Source: Pseudomonadota bacterium | Lineage (GTDB): Bacteria > Pseudomonadota > Gammaproteobacteria > Xanthomonadales > Xanthomonadaceae | Direction of reading: 5' to 3' | DNA: 64,000 nt | Assembly (NCBI GenBank): GCA_018242425.1 | Contig: JAFEBX010000020.1 | Span: 124,001 to 188,000 of the forward strand | Part shown: positions 29,059 through 39,072 of the stretch, in pieces | How the letters are laid out: each line of letters starts with the position of its first letter | Numbering within the stretch: the first letter of the stretch is position 1 | The notes under the pieces: model-generated | The model's database searches: none | What the model was told of the DNA's origin: nothing | The model's input: the letters and a program-made list of their open reading frames with translations, nothing else | Position numbers and translations under genes: made by a program

Positions 29059-29628
29059 ATGCTGCATCTTGCCTCGCGCTCCCCCCGCCGGTCGGAACTG
29101 TTGGCCCGTCTGGGGCTGGCGTTCGGCGTGCTCGATCTCGACGTCCCGGAGGTCCGCGCCGATGGTGAACCGCCGGAAGATTACGTCCGCCGCGTCGCCC
29201 GCGAGAAGGCTGGCGCCGGACTGTTGCAGCTCACCGGACAACGCGAGGCCTGGGTGCTCGCCGCCGATACCGAAGTGGTGCTGGACGACATCGTCTTCGG
29301 CAAGCCTGCCGATCGCGATGACGCCGCGCGCATGTTGCGGATGCTCGCCGGTCGTGCGCATGTGGTGATCTCGGCGGTATCGCTGGTGTCCGCTTCCAGG
29401 GAGTTGCAGGTGGTCTCGAAATCAACGGTCACCTTCGGAGAACTTCCAACGGGCGTGCTCGACTGGTACCTCGATACCGGCGAGTGGCAGGGCAAGGCCG
29501 GTGCCTACGGCATCCAGGGCGCGGCGCAGGTATTCATCACCCATCTCGATGGCAGCCATAGCGGGGTGATGGGCCTGCCACTGGCGGAAACGTCGCATCT
29601 GCTGGCTCAGGCCGGGGCATGGCCATGA
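29059..29628 (+). CDS. maf: Maf-family nucleoside triphosphate pyrophosphatase
   Basis: The 189-residue protein has the Maf signature LASRSPRR at the N-terminus, [11 protein letters not shown], and [10 protein letters not shown] near the C-terminus. Maf proteins hydrolyse dTTP, UTP or modified nucleotides and can affect septation. The pattern fits the YhdE (dTTP/UTP) group. The start at 29059 begins directly with the conserved LHLASRSP; the open frame goes further upstream without family similarity. Its end overlaps the next gene, rng, by a few bases, as in the conserved maf-rng-yhdP order. Confidence 0.93.
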   Translation: MLHLASRSPRRSELLARLGLAFGVLDLDVPEVRADGEPPEDYVRRVAREKAGAGLLQLTGQREAWVLAADTEVVLDDIVFGKPADRDDAARMLRMLAGRAHVVISAVSLVSASRELQVVSKSTVTFGELPTGVLDWYLDTGEWQGKAGAYGIQGAAQVFITHLDGSHSGVMGLPLAETSHLLAQAGAWP

Positions 29629-31130
29629 GCGAGGAGATCCTGGTCAACGTCACTCCGCGCGAAACGCGCGTCGCCGTGGTCGAGAACGGCATGCTGCAGG
29701 AATTGCACATCGAACGCGGCTGGCGTCGCGGCGTGGTCGGCAATATCTACAAGGGCAAGGTCCAGCGGGTGATGCCGGGCATGCAGGCGGCCTTCGTCGA
29801 CATCGGACTGGCGCGCGCGGCCTTCCTGCATGCCAATGACATCCTGCGGGTGATGCCGGCTGCTTCCGGTGAATACGGTCCGAACGAGGATGGTGCGACC
29901 GCCGCCGAAACACCTGCGCCGCCGACGCGGCCGATCACCGAATTGCTGCGCGATGGCCAGGACATCGTGGTGCAGGTGGTCAAGGACCCGATCGGCAGCA
30001 AGGGCGCGCGCCTGACCATGCAGCTGAGCGTGCCGTCTCGTTACCTGGTGATGTTGCCGCAGTCGAAAGTGGTCGGCGTGTCGGCGCGCATCGAGGACGA
30101 TGTCGAGCGCGCGCGCCTGAAGGGGTTGGTGAGCGAGTTGGCGATGACCGGCGGTTCCGGCTTCATCATCCGCACCAATGCCGAGGGCCAGCCGGCGGAA
30201 GCATTGGCCGAAGACATCGCCTATCTGTCGCGGGTGTGGGGCCTGGTCGAGGAGCGTGCGCGCAATGCGGCGGTTGGCACCTGCATCTACGACGACCTGA
30301 GCTTGCCGATGCGAGCGGTGCGCGACCTGATGCGCCGCGACGTCGAGAAGGTGAAGGTGGATTCGCGCGAAACCTGCGAGAAGCTGCGGGTGTTCGCCGC
30401 GCAATACATGCCCGGGCTCGCCGAACGCATCGAGCTGTACAGCGGCGCGCGCCCGATCTTCGATCTCTACGGCGTCGAGGATGAAATCCAGCGCGCCCTG
30501 CAGAAGGAGGTGCCGCTGAAATCGGGAGGCTACCTCGTCATCGACCAGACCGAGGCGATGACCACGGTCGACGTCAACACCGGCAGCTTCGTCGGCCAGC
30601 GCACGCTCGAGGAAACGGTTTACCGAACCAATCTCGAGGCGGCGCAATCGGTCGCGCGGCAACTGCGCCTGCGCAACCTTGGCGGCATCATCATCATCGA
30701 CTTCATCGACATGCACGATCCCGAGCATCGCCGCCAGGTACTGCGAATGCTGGAGAAGTCGTTGTCGAAGGACCACGCCAAGACCACCGTCTACGACTTC
30801 TCGCCGCTCGGCCTGGTCGAGATGACGCGCAAGCGCACGGTGGAATCGCTGGAGCGCCAGTTGTGCGAACCATGCCCGGCCTGCAATGGCCGTGGCACGC
30901 TGAAGACCGCGGAGACCGTGACCTACGAGATCTTCCGCGAGATCACCCGCGCGGTGCGCCAGTTCGACGCCGAGCGCCTGCTGGTGATCGCTTCACCGGC
31001 CGTGGTGAATCGCATCACCGAAGAAGAATCGACCGCCGTCGCCGAACTCGAGGAGTTCCTCGGCAAGTCGATCCGCTTCCAGCAGGACGACCAGTACGTG
31101 CAGGAGCACTACGATGTCGTCCTGCTGTAA
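29625..31130 (+). CDS. rng: Ribonuclease G
   Basis: RNase G matures 16S rRNA 5' ends and takes part in mRNA decay. The 501-residue protein starts [20 protein letters not shown], matching E. coli Rng; ATG 29619 is an alternative two codons earlier. The N-terminal S1 domain contains [22 protein letters not shown]. Catalytic acids are D316 (DVNTG) and D359 (IDFIDM). The zinc-link CPAC occurs in [11 protein letters not shown]. An Ala/Pro-rich insert (about residues 82-105) interrupts the S1 region. It overlaps maf by 4 nt and ends 12 nt before yhdP. Confidence 0.95.
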   Translation: MSEEILVNVTPRETRVAVVENGMLQELHIERGWRRGVVGNIYKGKVQRVMPGMQAAFVDIGLARAAFLHANDILRVMPAASGEYGPNEDGATAAETPAPPTRPITELLRDGQDIVVQVVKDPIGSKGARLTMQLSVPSRYLVMLPQSKVVGVSARIEDDVERARLKGLVSELAMTGGSGFIIRTNAEGQPAEALAEDIAYLSRVWGLVEERARNAAVGTCIYDDLSLPMRAVRDLMRRDVEKVKVDSRETCEKLRVFAAQYMPGLAERIELYSGARPIFDLYGVEDEIQRALQKEVPLKSGGYLVIDQTEAMTTVDVNTGSFVGQRTLEETVYRTNLEAAQSVARQLRLRNLGGIIIIDFIDMHDPEHRRQVLRMLEKSLSKDHAKTTVYDFSPLGLVEMTRKRTVESLERQLCEPCPACNGRGTLKTAETVTYEIFREITRAVRQFDAERLLVIASPAVVNRITEEESTAVAELEEFLGKSIRFQQDDQYVQEHYDVVLL

Positions 31131-31142
31131 GAACCCGTTCTG

Positions 31143-34100
31143 ATGCGGCGCCATATCCATCTTGCCGGCAAATCGCTCTATTACGCGATCGGTGTGTGCC
31201 TGCTGTTGCTGGCGTTGCTCACCGGCGCGCTGAGTCGCGCGATGCCGTGGCTCGAAGAACATCCGGATGAGGTGCGTGCATGGTTGAGCAAGCGTGCCGG
31301 GCATCCGGTGCAGTTCGCCAGCCTGCAGGCGCACTGGACGCGCCGTGGACCGTTGCTGTCCCTGCGCGACCTCAAGGTCGGTACGCCGGACAATCCGCTG
31401 CGGCTCGGCGACGCCGAATTGCTGGTTTCGCAATACACCGGCTGGTTGCCGGGCAATCGCCTGACCGAACTGCGTTTGCGCGGCATCCACGTCAACCTGC
31501 AGCGTGACGACGACGGCACCTGGCACGTGCGTGGCCTGCCGGGACAGACCAATGGTGGCGATCCGCTGACGACGCTCGAGCCGCTCGGCGAGTTGCAGGT
31601 GATCGGCGGCAGCCTGACTCTGGATGCGCATTCGCTGGGATTGCATGCCGACATCCCGCGCATCGACGTGCGTACCCGGGTGAGTGGTGCGCGCGTGCGC
31701 GTCGGCATGCGCGGCTGGCTCAAGGGCGTGTCGACGCCGACCTTCGCCACCATGGATTTCGATCGCCACAGTGGCGACGGCCGCGTCTATGTCGGCAGCC
31801 GCGATATCGATCTGAAGGGATACCAGGGCTTCCTGCAATTGTTCGGTGTCGCCCTGGCCGGTGGCCACGGCAGTGGCGAGGCGTGGCTGGACGTGGGCGC
31901 GCGCAGGGTGACGAAACTGGTCACCCGCAACGATTTCAGTGATGTGCTGTTGCGATCGAGCACGCCGGGATCGACCGCGACGCCGGTATTGCTGCAACGC
32001 GTGCAGGGACTGACTGGATATCGCCATTCCGGCACGGATTGGCGCATGGACGTGCCGACGCTCACCATCACCCGGGCGGGCGCGACGCAGACGCTGGACG
32101 GCCTGAGCGTGGCCGGTGGCGATCATCTGTCGGCAGCCGTCGCACGCATAGATCTGCCGATGGTGGCGTCGATCGCCGCGTTGTCGGATCGCGTGCCTGC
32201 CGGCCTCGCGCGCTGGCTGGCGGAAGCGCGACCGGAAGGTAGCCTGCGCGATGTGCGCCTGGCCGGTAGTGCGGAACAACCGCGGGTGACCGCGACGGCC
32301 GATCGCGTCGGGTTCCATGCCGTCGGCCATGCCCCGGGCGTGAGTGGCGTGAGCGGCCGCATCGTCGGCGATCGCGATGGCGGCGCATTGGCATTCGATC
32401 CGGCGAGTCGTTTCACCTTCGATTGGCCCAGCGGTTTCGGCGTGCCGCATACCTACCAGCCCAGCGGCAACATTGTCTGGTATCGCGATGGCGACGGTTT
32501 CGGCTTCGGCACCGATGCGCTGAAGCTGTCATCCCCCGATGTCTCGGTGGATGCCCGCGGTGGCTTGCGCTGGCATGGCGACGGCACCCGCCCGCTGATC
32601 GGCATCGCCGCGGACATCACCAGCCAGACGCCGGTGGTGGCATCGCATGGCTATTGGGTGAATTACCTGATGCCGAAGGCGACCGTCGACTGGTTGAACA
32701 TGGCATTGGTCGGCGGGCACATCGAACGTGCGCATGCGGTGGTCTCGGGCGATCTCGACGACTGGCCGTTCCGCAACAACAGCGGATTGTTCGAAGTCGA
32801 TGCCGACGTCCGCGACGCGGTGCTGAAGTTCCAGCCCGACTGGCCGGAATTGCGCGGCAAGCTCACCCATGTGCAATTCATCGGCGCCGGCATGCACATC
32901 GAGACCGATGGCACCATCGCCGGCGTCAACGTGACACGCGCCGTGGCCGACATCCCCAATTTCGACAAGGCCGAACTGACCATCAAGGCCGATGGCAATG
33001 GCGATGCCAGCCAGATGCTGGGAATGTTGCGCCAGAGTCCGCTGGAAAAGGACCTGGGATCGGTGTTCGCGCAACTCGATGTCGGGGGGGCGGCGCGCAC
33101 CAGTCTCACCCTGTTCCTGCCGTTCCACGACGATCTGCCCTACAAGCTCGACGGCACCGCGACGCTCGATGGCGCCAAGCTCGCGCATCGCGAATATGGC
33201 CTGCGCTTCGACAACGTGCGTGGCAGCGCCAAGTACGATCGCAGCGGGTTCGTCGCCGATGGCTTGAGCGTGGTGCACGAAGGCCAACCGGGCACGCTCG
33301 ACCTGCGCGCGGGTGGCAGCGTCCGCGATCACGGCAACGTGTTCGAAGGCGCGCTGGAAGGAACACTCGGTGCGCGCGAATTGCTTGCGCGCGTGCCCGA
33401 CCTGAAATGGATGCAGCCGCATGTCGACGGCCGTTCGCGCTGGACGGTGGCGGTGGATGTGCCGAAGGGCGCGAGCGCGACGACGGTCAATCGCGTGGAA
33501 TTGCGTTCGGATCTTGTGGGAACGAAGCTCGATCTTCCCGCGCCATTCGCGAAAGCCGCGGCCACGGCATTGCCGTCGGTGATCACCTTGCCGCTGCCGT
33601 TGGGGCAGGGCGATATCGGGGTGAAGCTGGGACGCGTCGTCAACGTACGTGCGCGCAGCGCGAATGGCCACACCGGCATCGCCATGGCGATGGGCGATGG
33701 CAATCCGGAAACGCCGCCCGATTCGGGGCTGGTGGTCACCGGGCATGCACCAAGTCTCGATGCGCCGGCATGGCTGGCGATGACCGGCGGCGATGACAGT
33801 TCCTTCGCGCTGAAACGCTTGGACATCACCACCGACCGCCTGCTGTTGGGCGCAGCAACTTTCCCGGCAACGCGCCTGCGGATGACTCCGTCCGGCAGCG
33901 GCTATCTGGTGCAGGTGCAGGGTGATGCGCTGCAGGGGCAACTGACGATCCCCAACGCGGCCAACGCCACCATCAACGGCAAGTTCGATCGCCTGCACTG
34001 GACGCCGCCGCAGGGCGGAACGGGCGCGACGGCGTCGGCATCATCTTCTTCGAACGACGATATCGATCCCGCGCATATCCCGCCGCTGGCGCTCGACATC

Positions 34101-34901
34101 AACGACCTGCGCATCGGCACGCTCGCATTCAACACCGCCGCGTTGCGCACGCACCAGGTCGCGGGTGGGCTGCAGGTGGATCGCCTCGACCTGCAATCGC
34201 GCCAGCAGCACATTGCCGCGACCGGCAGTTGGCTGGGGCGCGGGCGCGAAGCGCAGACGCGCGTGCAGGCGCGCCTGGACACCCAGGATTTCGGTGCACT
34301 GATCGAAGGCCTCGGGATGAAGGGGCAACTTGGCGACGGCAAGGGCAGCGTGTTGCTCGACCTGCGCTGGCCGGGCGCACCGATCGACGCCAGCGGCGCG
34401 GCATTGGCGGGATCGATGAACATCGACATGCGCGACGGGCAACTGGTGAAAGTGCAACCGGGTGTCGGTCGCGTGCTCGGCCTGCTCAGCCTCGCCCAGT
34501 TGCCGCGCCGGCTCACGCTCGACTTCCACGATTTCTTTGACAGCGGTTTCCGTTTCAACAGCGTCACCGGCGACATCCGCTTCGATGGCGGCAAGGCGCA
34601 CAGCAACAACCTGGCGATCAAGGGATCGGCGGCCGACATCCGGATCGAAGGCGCCGCCGACATGGTCGCGCAGCAGTTCGACCAGACCATCCACGTCTAT
34701 CCCAAGACCGGCAACGTGCTGACCGCGGTCGGTGCGCTGACTGGCGGGCCGGTGGGTGCGGCGATCGGCGCGGTGGCGGGCGCGGTGCTGCGCAAACCGT
34801 TCAGCCAGATGGCGGAGAAGACCTACCGCGTCACCGGGCCGTGGAGCGATCCGAAAGTTCAGGAAACAGGAAAGGCGGGAACACAGGCGCCAGCGCGATA
34901 A
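31143..34901 (+). CDS. yhdP: YhdP family AsmA-like inter-membrane lipid transport protein
   Basis: The 1252-residue protein has one N-terminal membrane helix (about 12-33, LYYAIGVCLLLLALLTGALS) and a very long periplasmic region of beta-strand repeats, typical of the repeating-beta-groove (RBG) proteins. The C-terminal AsmA-like segment (LGLLSLAQLPRRLTLDF, then GDIRFDGGKAHSNNLAIKGSAADIRIEG) is clearly conserved. YhdP, TamB and YdbH are thought to carry phospholipids to the outer membrane. It follows rng by 12 nt and precedes tldD, the normal gammaproteobacterial order. Confidence 0.94.
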   Translation: MRRHIHLAGKSLYYAIGVCLLLLALLTGALSRAMPWLEEHPDEVRAWLSKRAGHPVQFASLQAHWTRRGPLLSLRDLKVGTPDNPLRLGDAELLVSQYTGWLPGNRLTELRLRGIHVNLQRDDDGTWHVRGLPGQTNGGDPLTTLEPLGELQVIGGSLTLDAHSLGLHADIPRIDVRTRVSGARVRVGMRGWLKGVSTPTFATMDFDRHSGDGRVYVGSRDIDLKGYQGFLQLFGVALAGGHGSGEAWLDVGARRVTKLVTRNDFSDVLLRSSTPGSTATPVLLQRVQGLTGYRHSGTDWRMDVPTLTITRAGATQTLDGLSVAGGDHLSAAVARIDLPMVASIAALSDRVPAGLARWLAEARPEGSLRDVRLAGSAEQPRVTATADRVGFHAVGHAPGVSGVSGRIVGDRDGGALAFDPASRFTFDWPSGFGVPHTYQPSGNIVWYRDGDGFGFGTDALKLSSPDVSVDARGGLRWHGDGTRPLIGIAADITSQTPVVASHGYWVNYLMPKATVDWLNMALVGGHIERAHAVVSGDLDDWPFRNNSGLFEVDADVRDAVLKFQPDWPELRGKLTHVQFIGAGMHIETDGTIAGVNVTRAVADIPNFDKAELTIKADGNGDASQMLGMLRQSPLEKDLGSVFAQLDVGGAARTSLTLFLPFHDDLPYKLDGTATLDGAKLAHREYGLRFDNVRGSAKYDRSGFVADGLSVVHEGQPGTLDLRAGGSVRDHGNVFEGALEGTLGARELLARVPDLKWMQPHVDGRSRWTVAVDVPKGASATTVNRVELRSDLVGTKLDLPAPFAKAAATALPSVITLPLPLGQGDIGVKLGRVVNVRARSANGHTGIAMAMGDGNPETPPDSGLVVTGHAPSLDAPAWLAMTGGDDSSFALKRLDITTDRLLLGAATFPATRLRMTPSGSGYLVQVQGDALQGQLTIPNAANATINGKFDRLHWTPPQGGTGATASASSSSNDDIDPAHIPPLALDINDLRIGTLAFNTAALRTHQVAGGLQVDRLDLQSRQQHIAATGSWLGRGREAQTRVQARLDTQDFGALIEGLGMKGQLGDGKGSVLLDLRWPGAPIDASGAALAGSMNIDMRDGQLVKVQPGVGRVLGLLSLAQLPRRLTLDFHDFFDSGFRFNSVTGDIRFDGGKAHSNNLAIKGSAADIRIEGAADMVAQQFDQTIHVYPKTGNVLTAVGALTGGPVGAAIGAVAGAVLRKPFSQMAEKTYRVTGPWSDPKVQETGKAGTQAPAR

Positions 34902-35125
34902 GAGTCGGAATCGCCCGGGGCGCAGGTGGCTTGTCCTGGGCGCGACCATACGAGGCATGGATGCCGAGTCGAGCCTACATGGACGTATTTACGGCGTGTC
35001 GCGCACGGGAGCAAGCTTCCTGCGACCGCAAGGGCGATCGCTTGAACAATCAGCCTGGCGCTTGATTTCCCGCGCTTTCATCGCCACATGAGATGATGAC
35101 GTCATCGCTTCACGCCGGGAAATCC
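34902..35125. other. Non-coding gap between yhdP and tldD
   Basis: 224 nt with no supported gene. A short plus-strand frame could encode MDAESSLHGRIYGVSR (from about 34958), but it has no ribosome-binding site and resembles the kind of degenerate frame produced by dispersed intergenic repeats in this order. No second copy was found in the window. Confidence 0.4.
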
Positions 35126-36568
35126 ATGCAAAACCCGCTCCAGATCGCCAGTTCCACCTTGCTGGTTCCGTCCGGGCTCGACCTGCAACGCCTCGACCCC
35201 GCCTTCGCCGCGCTGATGGGCAATGGCATCGATTTCGGCGACTTGTATTTCCAGCACGCCAGGCGCGAGAGCTGGAGCATCGAGGACGGCATCGTCAAGG
35301 ACGGCGCGCATTCCATCGACCAGGGCGTCGGCGTGCGTGCGATCAGCGGCGAGAAGACCGGCTTCGCCTATTCCGGTGACATCAGCGCGCAAGCCTTGCT
35401 GGAAGCCGCGGGCGCCGCACGCGCGATCGCGCGTGATGGCGGGCTCCATGCACCGCAGGCGCTGGTGTCGCGCGGGCAGGGCGTGTTGTATCCGGCGCTC
35501 GATCCGATCGATGCAATGGCAAACGACGCCAAGGTCGATGCCTTGCGCAAGGTCGATGCCCTGGTGCGCAGCCTCGATCCGCGCGTGAAGCAGGTGATGG
35601 TGGGAATTTCCGGTGGCGTCGACACCGTGCTCGTCGCCAACAGCGCGGGCGTGCTCGCCGCCGACGTGCGTCCGCTGGTGCGGATGAACGTGCAGGTGAT
35701 CGTCGAGCAGAACGGTCGTCGCGAATCCGGGTATGCGGGATTCGGCGGACGCTATTCCTACGAAGAACTGCTGGGTGATGGCAGGCCGGAAAAATTCGCG
35801 CGCGAGGCCTTGCGCGCGGCGCTGCTGAACTTGGAGGCGGTCGATGCACCCGCGGGCGTGATGCCAGTGGTACTCGGCAATGGCTGGACCGGCGTGTTGC
35901 TGCACGAAGCGGTCGGCCACGGCCTGGAAGGCGATTTCAATCGCAAGGGCACATCGACCTATGCCGGTCGCATGGGTCAGCGCGTGGCGTCACCGGGCGT
36001 GACCATTGTCGACGACGGCACGCTCGCCGGACGTCGCGGTTCGCTCAACATGGACGACGAAGGCACGCCGACCAATTGCACGACGCTGATCGAGGACGGC
36101 GTGCTCACCGGTTACATGCAGGACACGCTCAACGCGCGGTTGATGGGCGCGCAGTCGACCGGCAACGGTCGTCGCGAGTCGTATGCGCACACGGTGATGC
36201 CGCGCATGACCAATACCTACATGCTCGCCGGAACGCATTCGCCGGAAGACATGATCCGCAGCGTGAAGCGTGGCCTGTACGCGGTGAACTTCGGCGGTGG
36301 CCAGGTCGACATCACCAGCGGCAAGTACGTGTTCTCGGCCACCGAGGCCTACCTGATCGAGGACGGCAAGGTGACCGCGCCGGTGAAAGGCGCAACGCTG
36401 ATCGGCAATGGCCCGGAAACGATGCAGCGGGTGACGATGGTCGGCCACGACCTCGCGCTCGACGATGGCGTCGGCGTCTGCGGCAAGGATGGACAGTCGG
36501 TGCCGGTCGGCGTCGGCCAGCCGTCGCTGCTGATCAGTGAGATGACGGTGGGCGGAACCCAGGCGTGA
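35126..36568 (+). CDS. tldD: Metalloprotease TldD
   Basis: TldD, with its partner TldE/PmbA, forms a heterodimeric zinc protease that unfolds and cuts peptides (CcdA antitoxin, microcin B17 precursor). The 480-residue protein carries the catalytic HExxxH motif, HEAVGH at H260-H265, inside [16 protein letters not shown], and the conserved [18 protein letters not shown] near the C-terminus. The start at 35126 is favoured over 35093 by GGGAAA upstream and by the usual N-terminus. The partner pmbA lies 0.6 kb downstream, across the darP gene on the other strand. Confidence 0.95.
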   Translation: MQNPLQIASSTLLVPSGLDLQRLDPAFAALMGNGIDFGDLYFQHARRESWSIEDGIVKDGAHSIDQGVGVRAISGEKTGFAYSGDISAQALLEAAGAARAIARDGGLHAPQALVSRGQGVLYPALDPIDAMANDAKVDALRKVDALVRSLDPRVKQVMVGISGGVDTVLVANSAGVLAADVRPLVRMNVQVIVEQNGRRESGYAGFGGRYSYEELLGDGRPEKFAREALRAALLNLEAVDAPAGVMPVVLGNGWTGVLLHEAVGHGLEGDFNRKGTSTYAGRMGQRVASPGVTIVDDGTLAGRRGSLNMDDEGTPTNCTTLIEDGVLTGYMQDTLNARLMGAQSTGNGRRESYAHTVMPRMTNTYMLAGTHSPEDMIRSVKRGLYAVNFGGGQVDITSGKYVFSATEAYLIEDGKVTAPVKGATLIGNGPETMQRVTMVGHDLALDDGVGVCGKDGQSVPVGVGQPSLLISEMTVGGTQA

Positions 36569-36579
36569 GCGGCAAGCGT

Positions 36580-37158
36580 TCAGGCGTCGCTGGAATCGTC
36601 GTCGGCGACGTCGGCATCGAAATCATGCGACGCGCCACTGCCGCCCTCGAAGGCATTGCGAATTTCACGAAACAGTTCGCGGAAGGCGCGCGGCGGCTTG
36701 TTGCGCGCGGCTTCGTCCTTCGCATTGCGCACCAGCTGGCGCAGGCGCTGGCGATCGGCGTCCGGATGCGCATCGACGAAGGCCGACATCGCGTCGTCAC
36801 CGCCGTCGATCAGGCGCAGGCGCCACTCCTCGGCGCGATGCATGTCGGCAACCTGGCGCTTCGATCCCTCGCTGTGCGCGTCCAGCGCGTCGCGGATCGC
36901 ATCCAGGGCTTCGTCGTCCTGGCGGCGCATCTGCTTGGCGAGAAATGCGATCTGGCGCTTCTTCGCGATATGCGAAGTGATGCGACGGGCGTCGGCAAGG
37001 TGCGGCAGCAGTTCTTCCGGGATCGGCAGCGCCGCCAGCTGGCCGCTGGCGAGACCGGTCAGGGTTTCCGCCAGTTCCAGCACGTCCAGCGCCTCGCGCC
37101 GTTGCTGGCTGCGGCTGGCGCCAAGGAATTCACCGGTTTCGGAATCGCGACCGCGCAC
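36580..37158 (-). CDS. darP: Dual-action ribosomal maturation factor DarP (YjgA)
   Basis: DarP binds late 50S assembly intermediates and helps form the peptidyl transferase centre. The 192-residue protein has the family N-terminus [10 protein letters not shown], the core [25 protein letters not shown] (visible in segments), [21 protein letters not shown], and an [15 protein letters not shown] tail. The start is GTG 37158, with GGAG 7 nt upstream; the adjacent GTG 37161 and a long upstream frame were not chosen. It is divergent from pmbA, 36 nt apart, as in E. coli (yjgA/pmbA). The C-terminus is rich in Asp. Confidence 0.92.
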   Translation of the reverse strand: MRGRDSETGEFLGASRSQQRREALDVLELAETLTGLASGQLAALPIPEELLPHLADARRITSHIAKKRQIAFLAKQMRRQDDEALDAIRDALDAHSEGSKRQVADMHRAEEWRLRLIDGGDDAMSAFVDAHPDADRQRLRQLVRNAKDEAARNKPPRAFRELFREIRNAFEGGSGASHDFDADVADDDSSDA

Positions 37159-37194
37159 CACTAATCTCCAGTTCGAAGCATCAAGGATACGCCA

Positions 37195-38562
37195 TTGAAC
37201 ACGACCGACCTGTCCATCGCCCATCCCGGCGACGATAGCCCACAAAAGATCGAAGCCCTGTCGGCGCTGGCGCAGCGGGTGCTGGACCTGTGCAAGGCCG
37301 GTGGCGCCACCCAGGCCGAGGTCGATTGCTCGGAATCGCGCGGACTCAGTACGTCGGTGCGAATGGGTTCGGTGGAGACGGTGGAATCGACGCGTGATCG
37401 CGGCGTTTCTTTGACTGTCTATTTCGGCCAGCGCAAGGGTTCGGCCAGCACCGGCGATTTCTCCGAAGCCAGCCTCGCGGCGACGGTCGAGCACGCCTGC
37501 ACCATCGCCCGTTACACCGAAACCGATCCGGCAGCGGGACTCGCCGATCCGGAACGGATGGCGCGCGATCTGCGCGAGTTCGACCAGTGGCATCCGCAAC
37601 ACTTCGACGCCGACGCGATGATCGCGCAGGCGCTCGCCTGCGAGCAGGCCGGTCGCGATGCCGATGCGCGCATTCGCAATTCCGACGGCTGCTCGAATTC
37701 CGCCAGCGAAAGCGTCAGCGTCTATGCCAATTCGCACGGCTTCATGGGCCACGAGCGCGAAACGCAGTACAGCCTGTCGTGCGCGCTGATCGCGGGTGAG
37801 GGCGACGGCATGCAGCGCGACGGCTGGTACACCGCGGCCCTGCGTCCGGATGCGCTGGAGTCGGCGCAGGCGGTCGGTCGCCGCGCTGCGGAGCTCACGG
37901 TCGCCCGCCTCGATCCGCGCGGCTTGCCGACGGGATCCCTGCCGATCGTGTTCGCGCCGGAAGTGGCGCGTTCGCTCGTCGGGCATTTCATCGGCGCGGT
38001 GTCCGGTGGCGCGCTCTATCGCCATGCCAGCTTCCTGGTCGACCACGCCGGCAAACAGGTGTTCCCGGATTGGGTGTCGATGATCGAACAGCCGCACCTG
38101 ATGGGTGGATTCCGTTCGACTTCGTTCGATGCCGAAGGCACTGCCACCCAGACCTCGCCGCTGGTCGCCAACGGCGTGCTGCAGCGTTACGTGCTCGGCA
38201 GTTATTCGGCGCGCAAGCTCGGGCTGCAGAGCACCGCGAATGCCGGCGGCATCTACAACCTCGATGTCGCAGGCAATGTCGACGACCTCGAAGCCATCCT
38301 CGCCAACCTGCCGCGCGCGCTGCTGGTGACCGAGCTGATGGGGCAGGGCGTGAACACCGTGACCGGCGATTATTCGCGCGGTGCCGCCGGCTACCTGATC
38401 GAGAACGGCAAGCGCGTCCATCCGGTCGATGGCGTGACCATCGCCGGCAACCTGCGCGACATGTTCATGGCGGTCGAGGCGATCGGCCGCGATGTCGACC
38501 CGCGTTCGTCCACCCGCATGGGCTCGCTGCTGGTCGGGCGGATGACCGTCGCCGGCGGCTGA
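37195..38562 (+). CDS. pmbA: Metalloprotease subunit PmbA (TldE)
   Basis: The 455-residue partner of TldD lacks the HExxxH zinc site, as TldE proteins do. Visible family features are [21 protein letters not shown] near the N-terminus, the mid-segment [15 protein letters not shown], and the C-terminal [15 protein letters not shown] and DGVTIAGNL. The start is TTG 37195, with AAGGA 7 nt upstream, 36 nt from the divergent darP start. The short spacer must hold both promoters, or they overlap the genes. Confidence 0.93.
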   Translation: MNTTDLSIAHPGDDSPQKIEALSALAQRVLDLCKAGGATQAEVDCSESRGLSTSVRMGSVETVESTRDRGVSLTVYFGQRKGSASTGDFSEASLAATVEHACTIARYTETDPAAGLADPERMARDLREFDQWHPQHFDADAMIAQALACEQAGRDADARIRNSDGCSNSASESVSVYANSHGFMGHERETQYSLSCALIAGEGDGMQRDGWYTAALRPDALESAQAVGRRAAELTVARLDPRGLPTGSLPIVFAPEVARSLVGHFIGAVSGGALYRHASFLVDHAGKQVFPDWVSMIEQPHLMGGFRSTSFDAEGTATQTSPLVANGVLQRYVLGSYSARKLGLQSTANAGGIYNLDVAGNVDDLEAILANLPRALLVTELMGQGVNTVTGDYSRGAAGYLIENGKRVHPVDGVTIAGNLRDMFMAVEAIGRDVDPRSSTRMGSLLVGRMTVAGG

Positions 38563-38571
38563 GACGGTCGG

Positions 38572-38600
38572 TTGGCCCGGTCATCCGGCTGACGTACTAT
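38572..38600 (+). promoter_or_regulatory. Candidate promoter for the first DUF4870 gene
   Basis: TTGGCC (38572-38577) and TACTAT (38595-38600) are 17 bp apart, 31 nt before the ATG at 38632. Confidence 0.45.
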
Positions 38601-38631
38601 CGGGAAAAATCCAATACCAAGAGGGGCAACG

Positions 38632-39003
38632 ATGGACGAGCAGACGACCACCGGAACATCCGGAATCAGCGCCGACGAACGGCAGTGGGGAATGATCGCG
38701 CACCTGTCCGCCTTGGCGGGACTCATCGTTCCGTTCGGCCATGTGCTCGGACCGCTGATCGTATGGCTGGTGAAGAAGGACACGATGCCGTTCGTCGATG
38801 ACCAGGGCAAGGAAGCGCTGAACTTCCAGATCACCCTGTCGATCGCACTGTTCATCACTGGCCTGCTGATCTTCGTGGTCATCGGCATGCTGCTGATGCC
38901 GCTGGTTGGCCTGGCGGGTTTGATCCTCACCGTGATCGCCGGCATCAAGGCCAACGAAGGCGTGGCCTACCGCTACCCATTCACCTTGCGCCTGATCAAG
39001 TGA
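38632..39003 (+). CDS. DUF4870 (Tic20-like) membrane protein, copy 1
   Basis: The 123-residue protein has an N-terminal DERQWGMIAHLSALAG, then a hydrophobic segment, the conserved DQGKEALNFQITLSIALFI, two more hydrophobic stretches and a C-terminal YRYPFTLRLIK. This matches DUF4870, small four-helix membrane proteins of unknown function. A second member (41736-42176) lies 2.7 kb further on, with a DUF1800/DUF1501 pair in between. No biochemical role can be given. Confidence 0.85.
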   Translation: MDEQTTTGTSGISADERQWGMIAHLSALAGLIVPFGHVLGPLIVWLVKKDTMPFVDDQGKEALNFQITLSIALFITGLLIFVVIGMLLMPLVGLAGLILTVIAGIKANEGVAYRYPFTLRLIK

Positions 39004-39072
39004 CAAATCCGTAATGTCGTAGACGCGCGTCAACCTGTTGCGGTTGGCGCGCGTTCCCGTGGCAGCACTTTC

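Noticed and set aside
36580..38421. A 613-codon minus-strand frame including darP
   Set aside because: Only the last 192 codons match DarP; the rest is antisense to pmbA. GTG 37158 has a proper ribosome-binding site.
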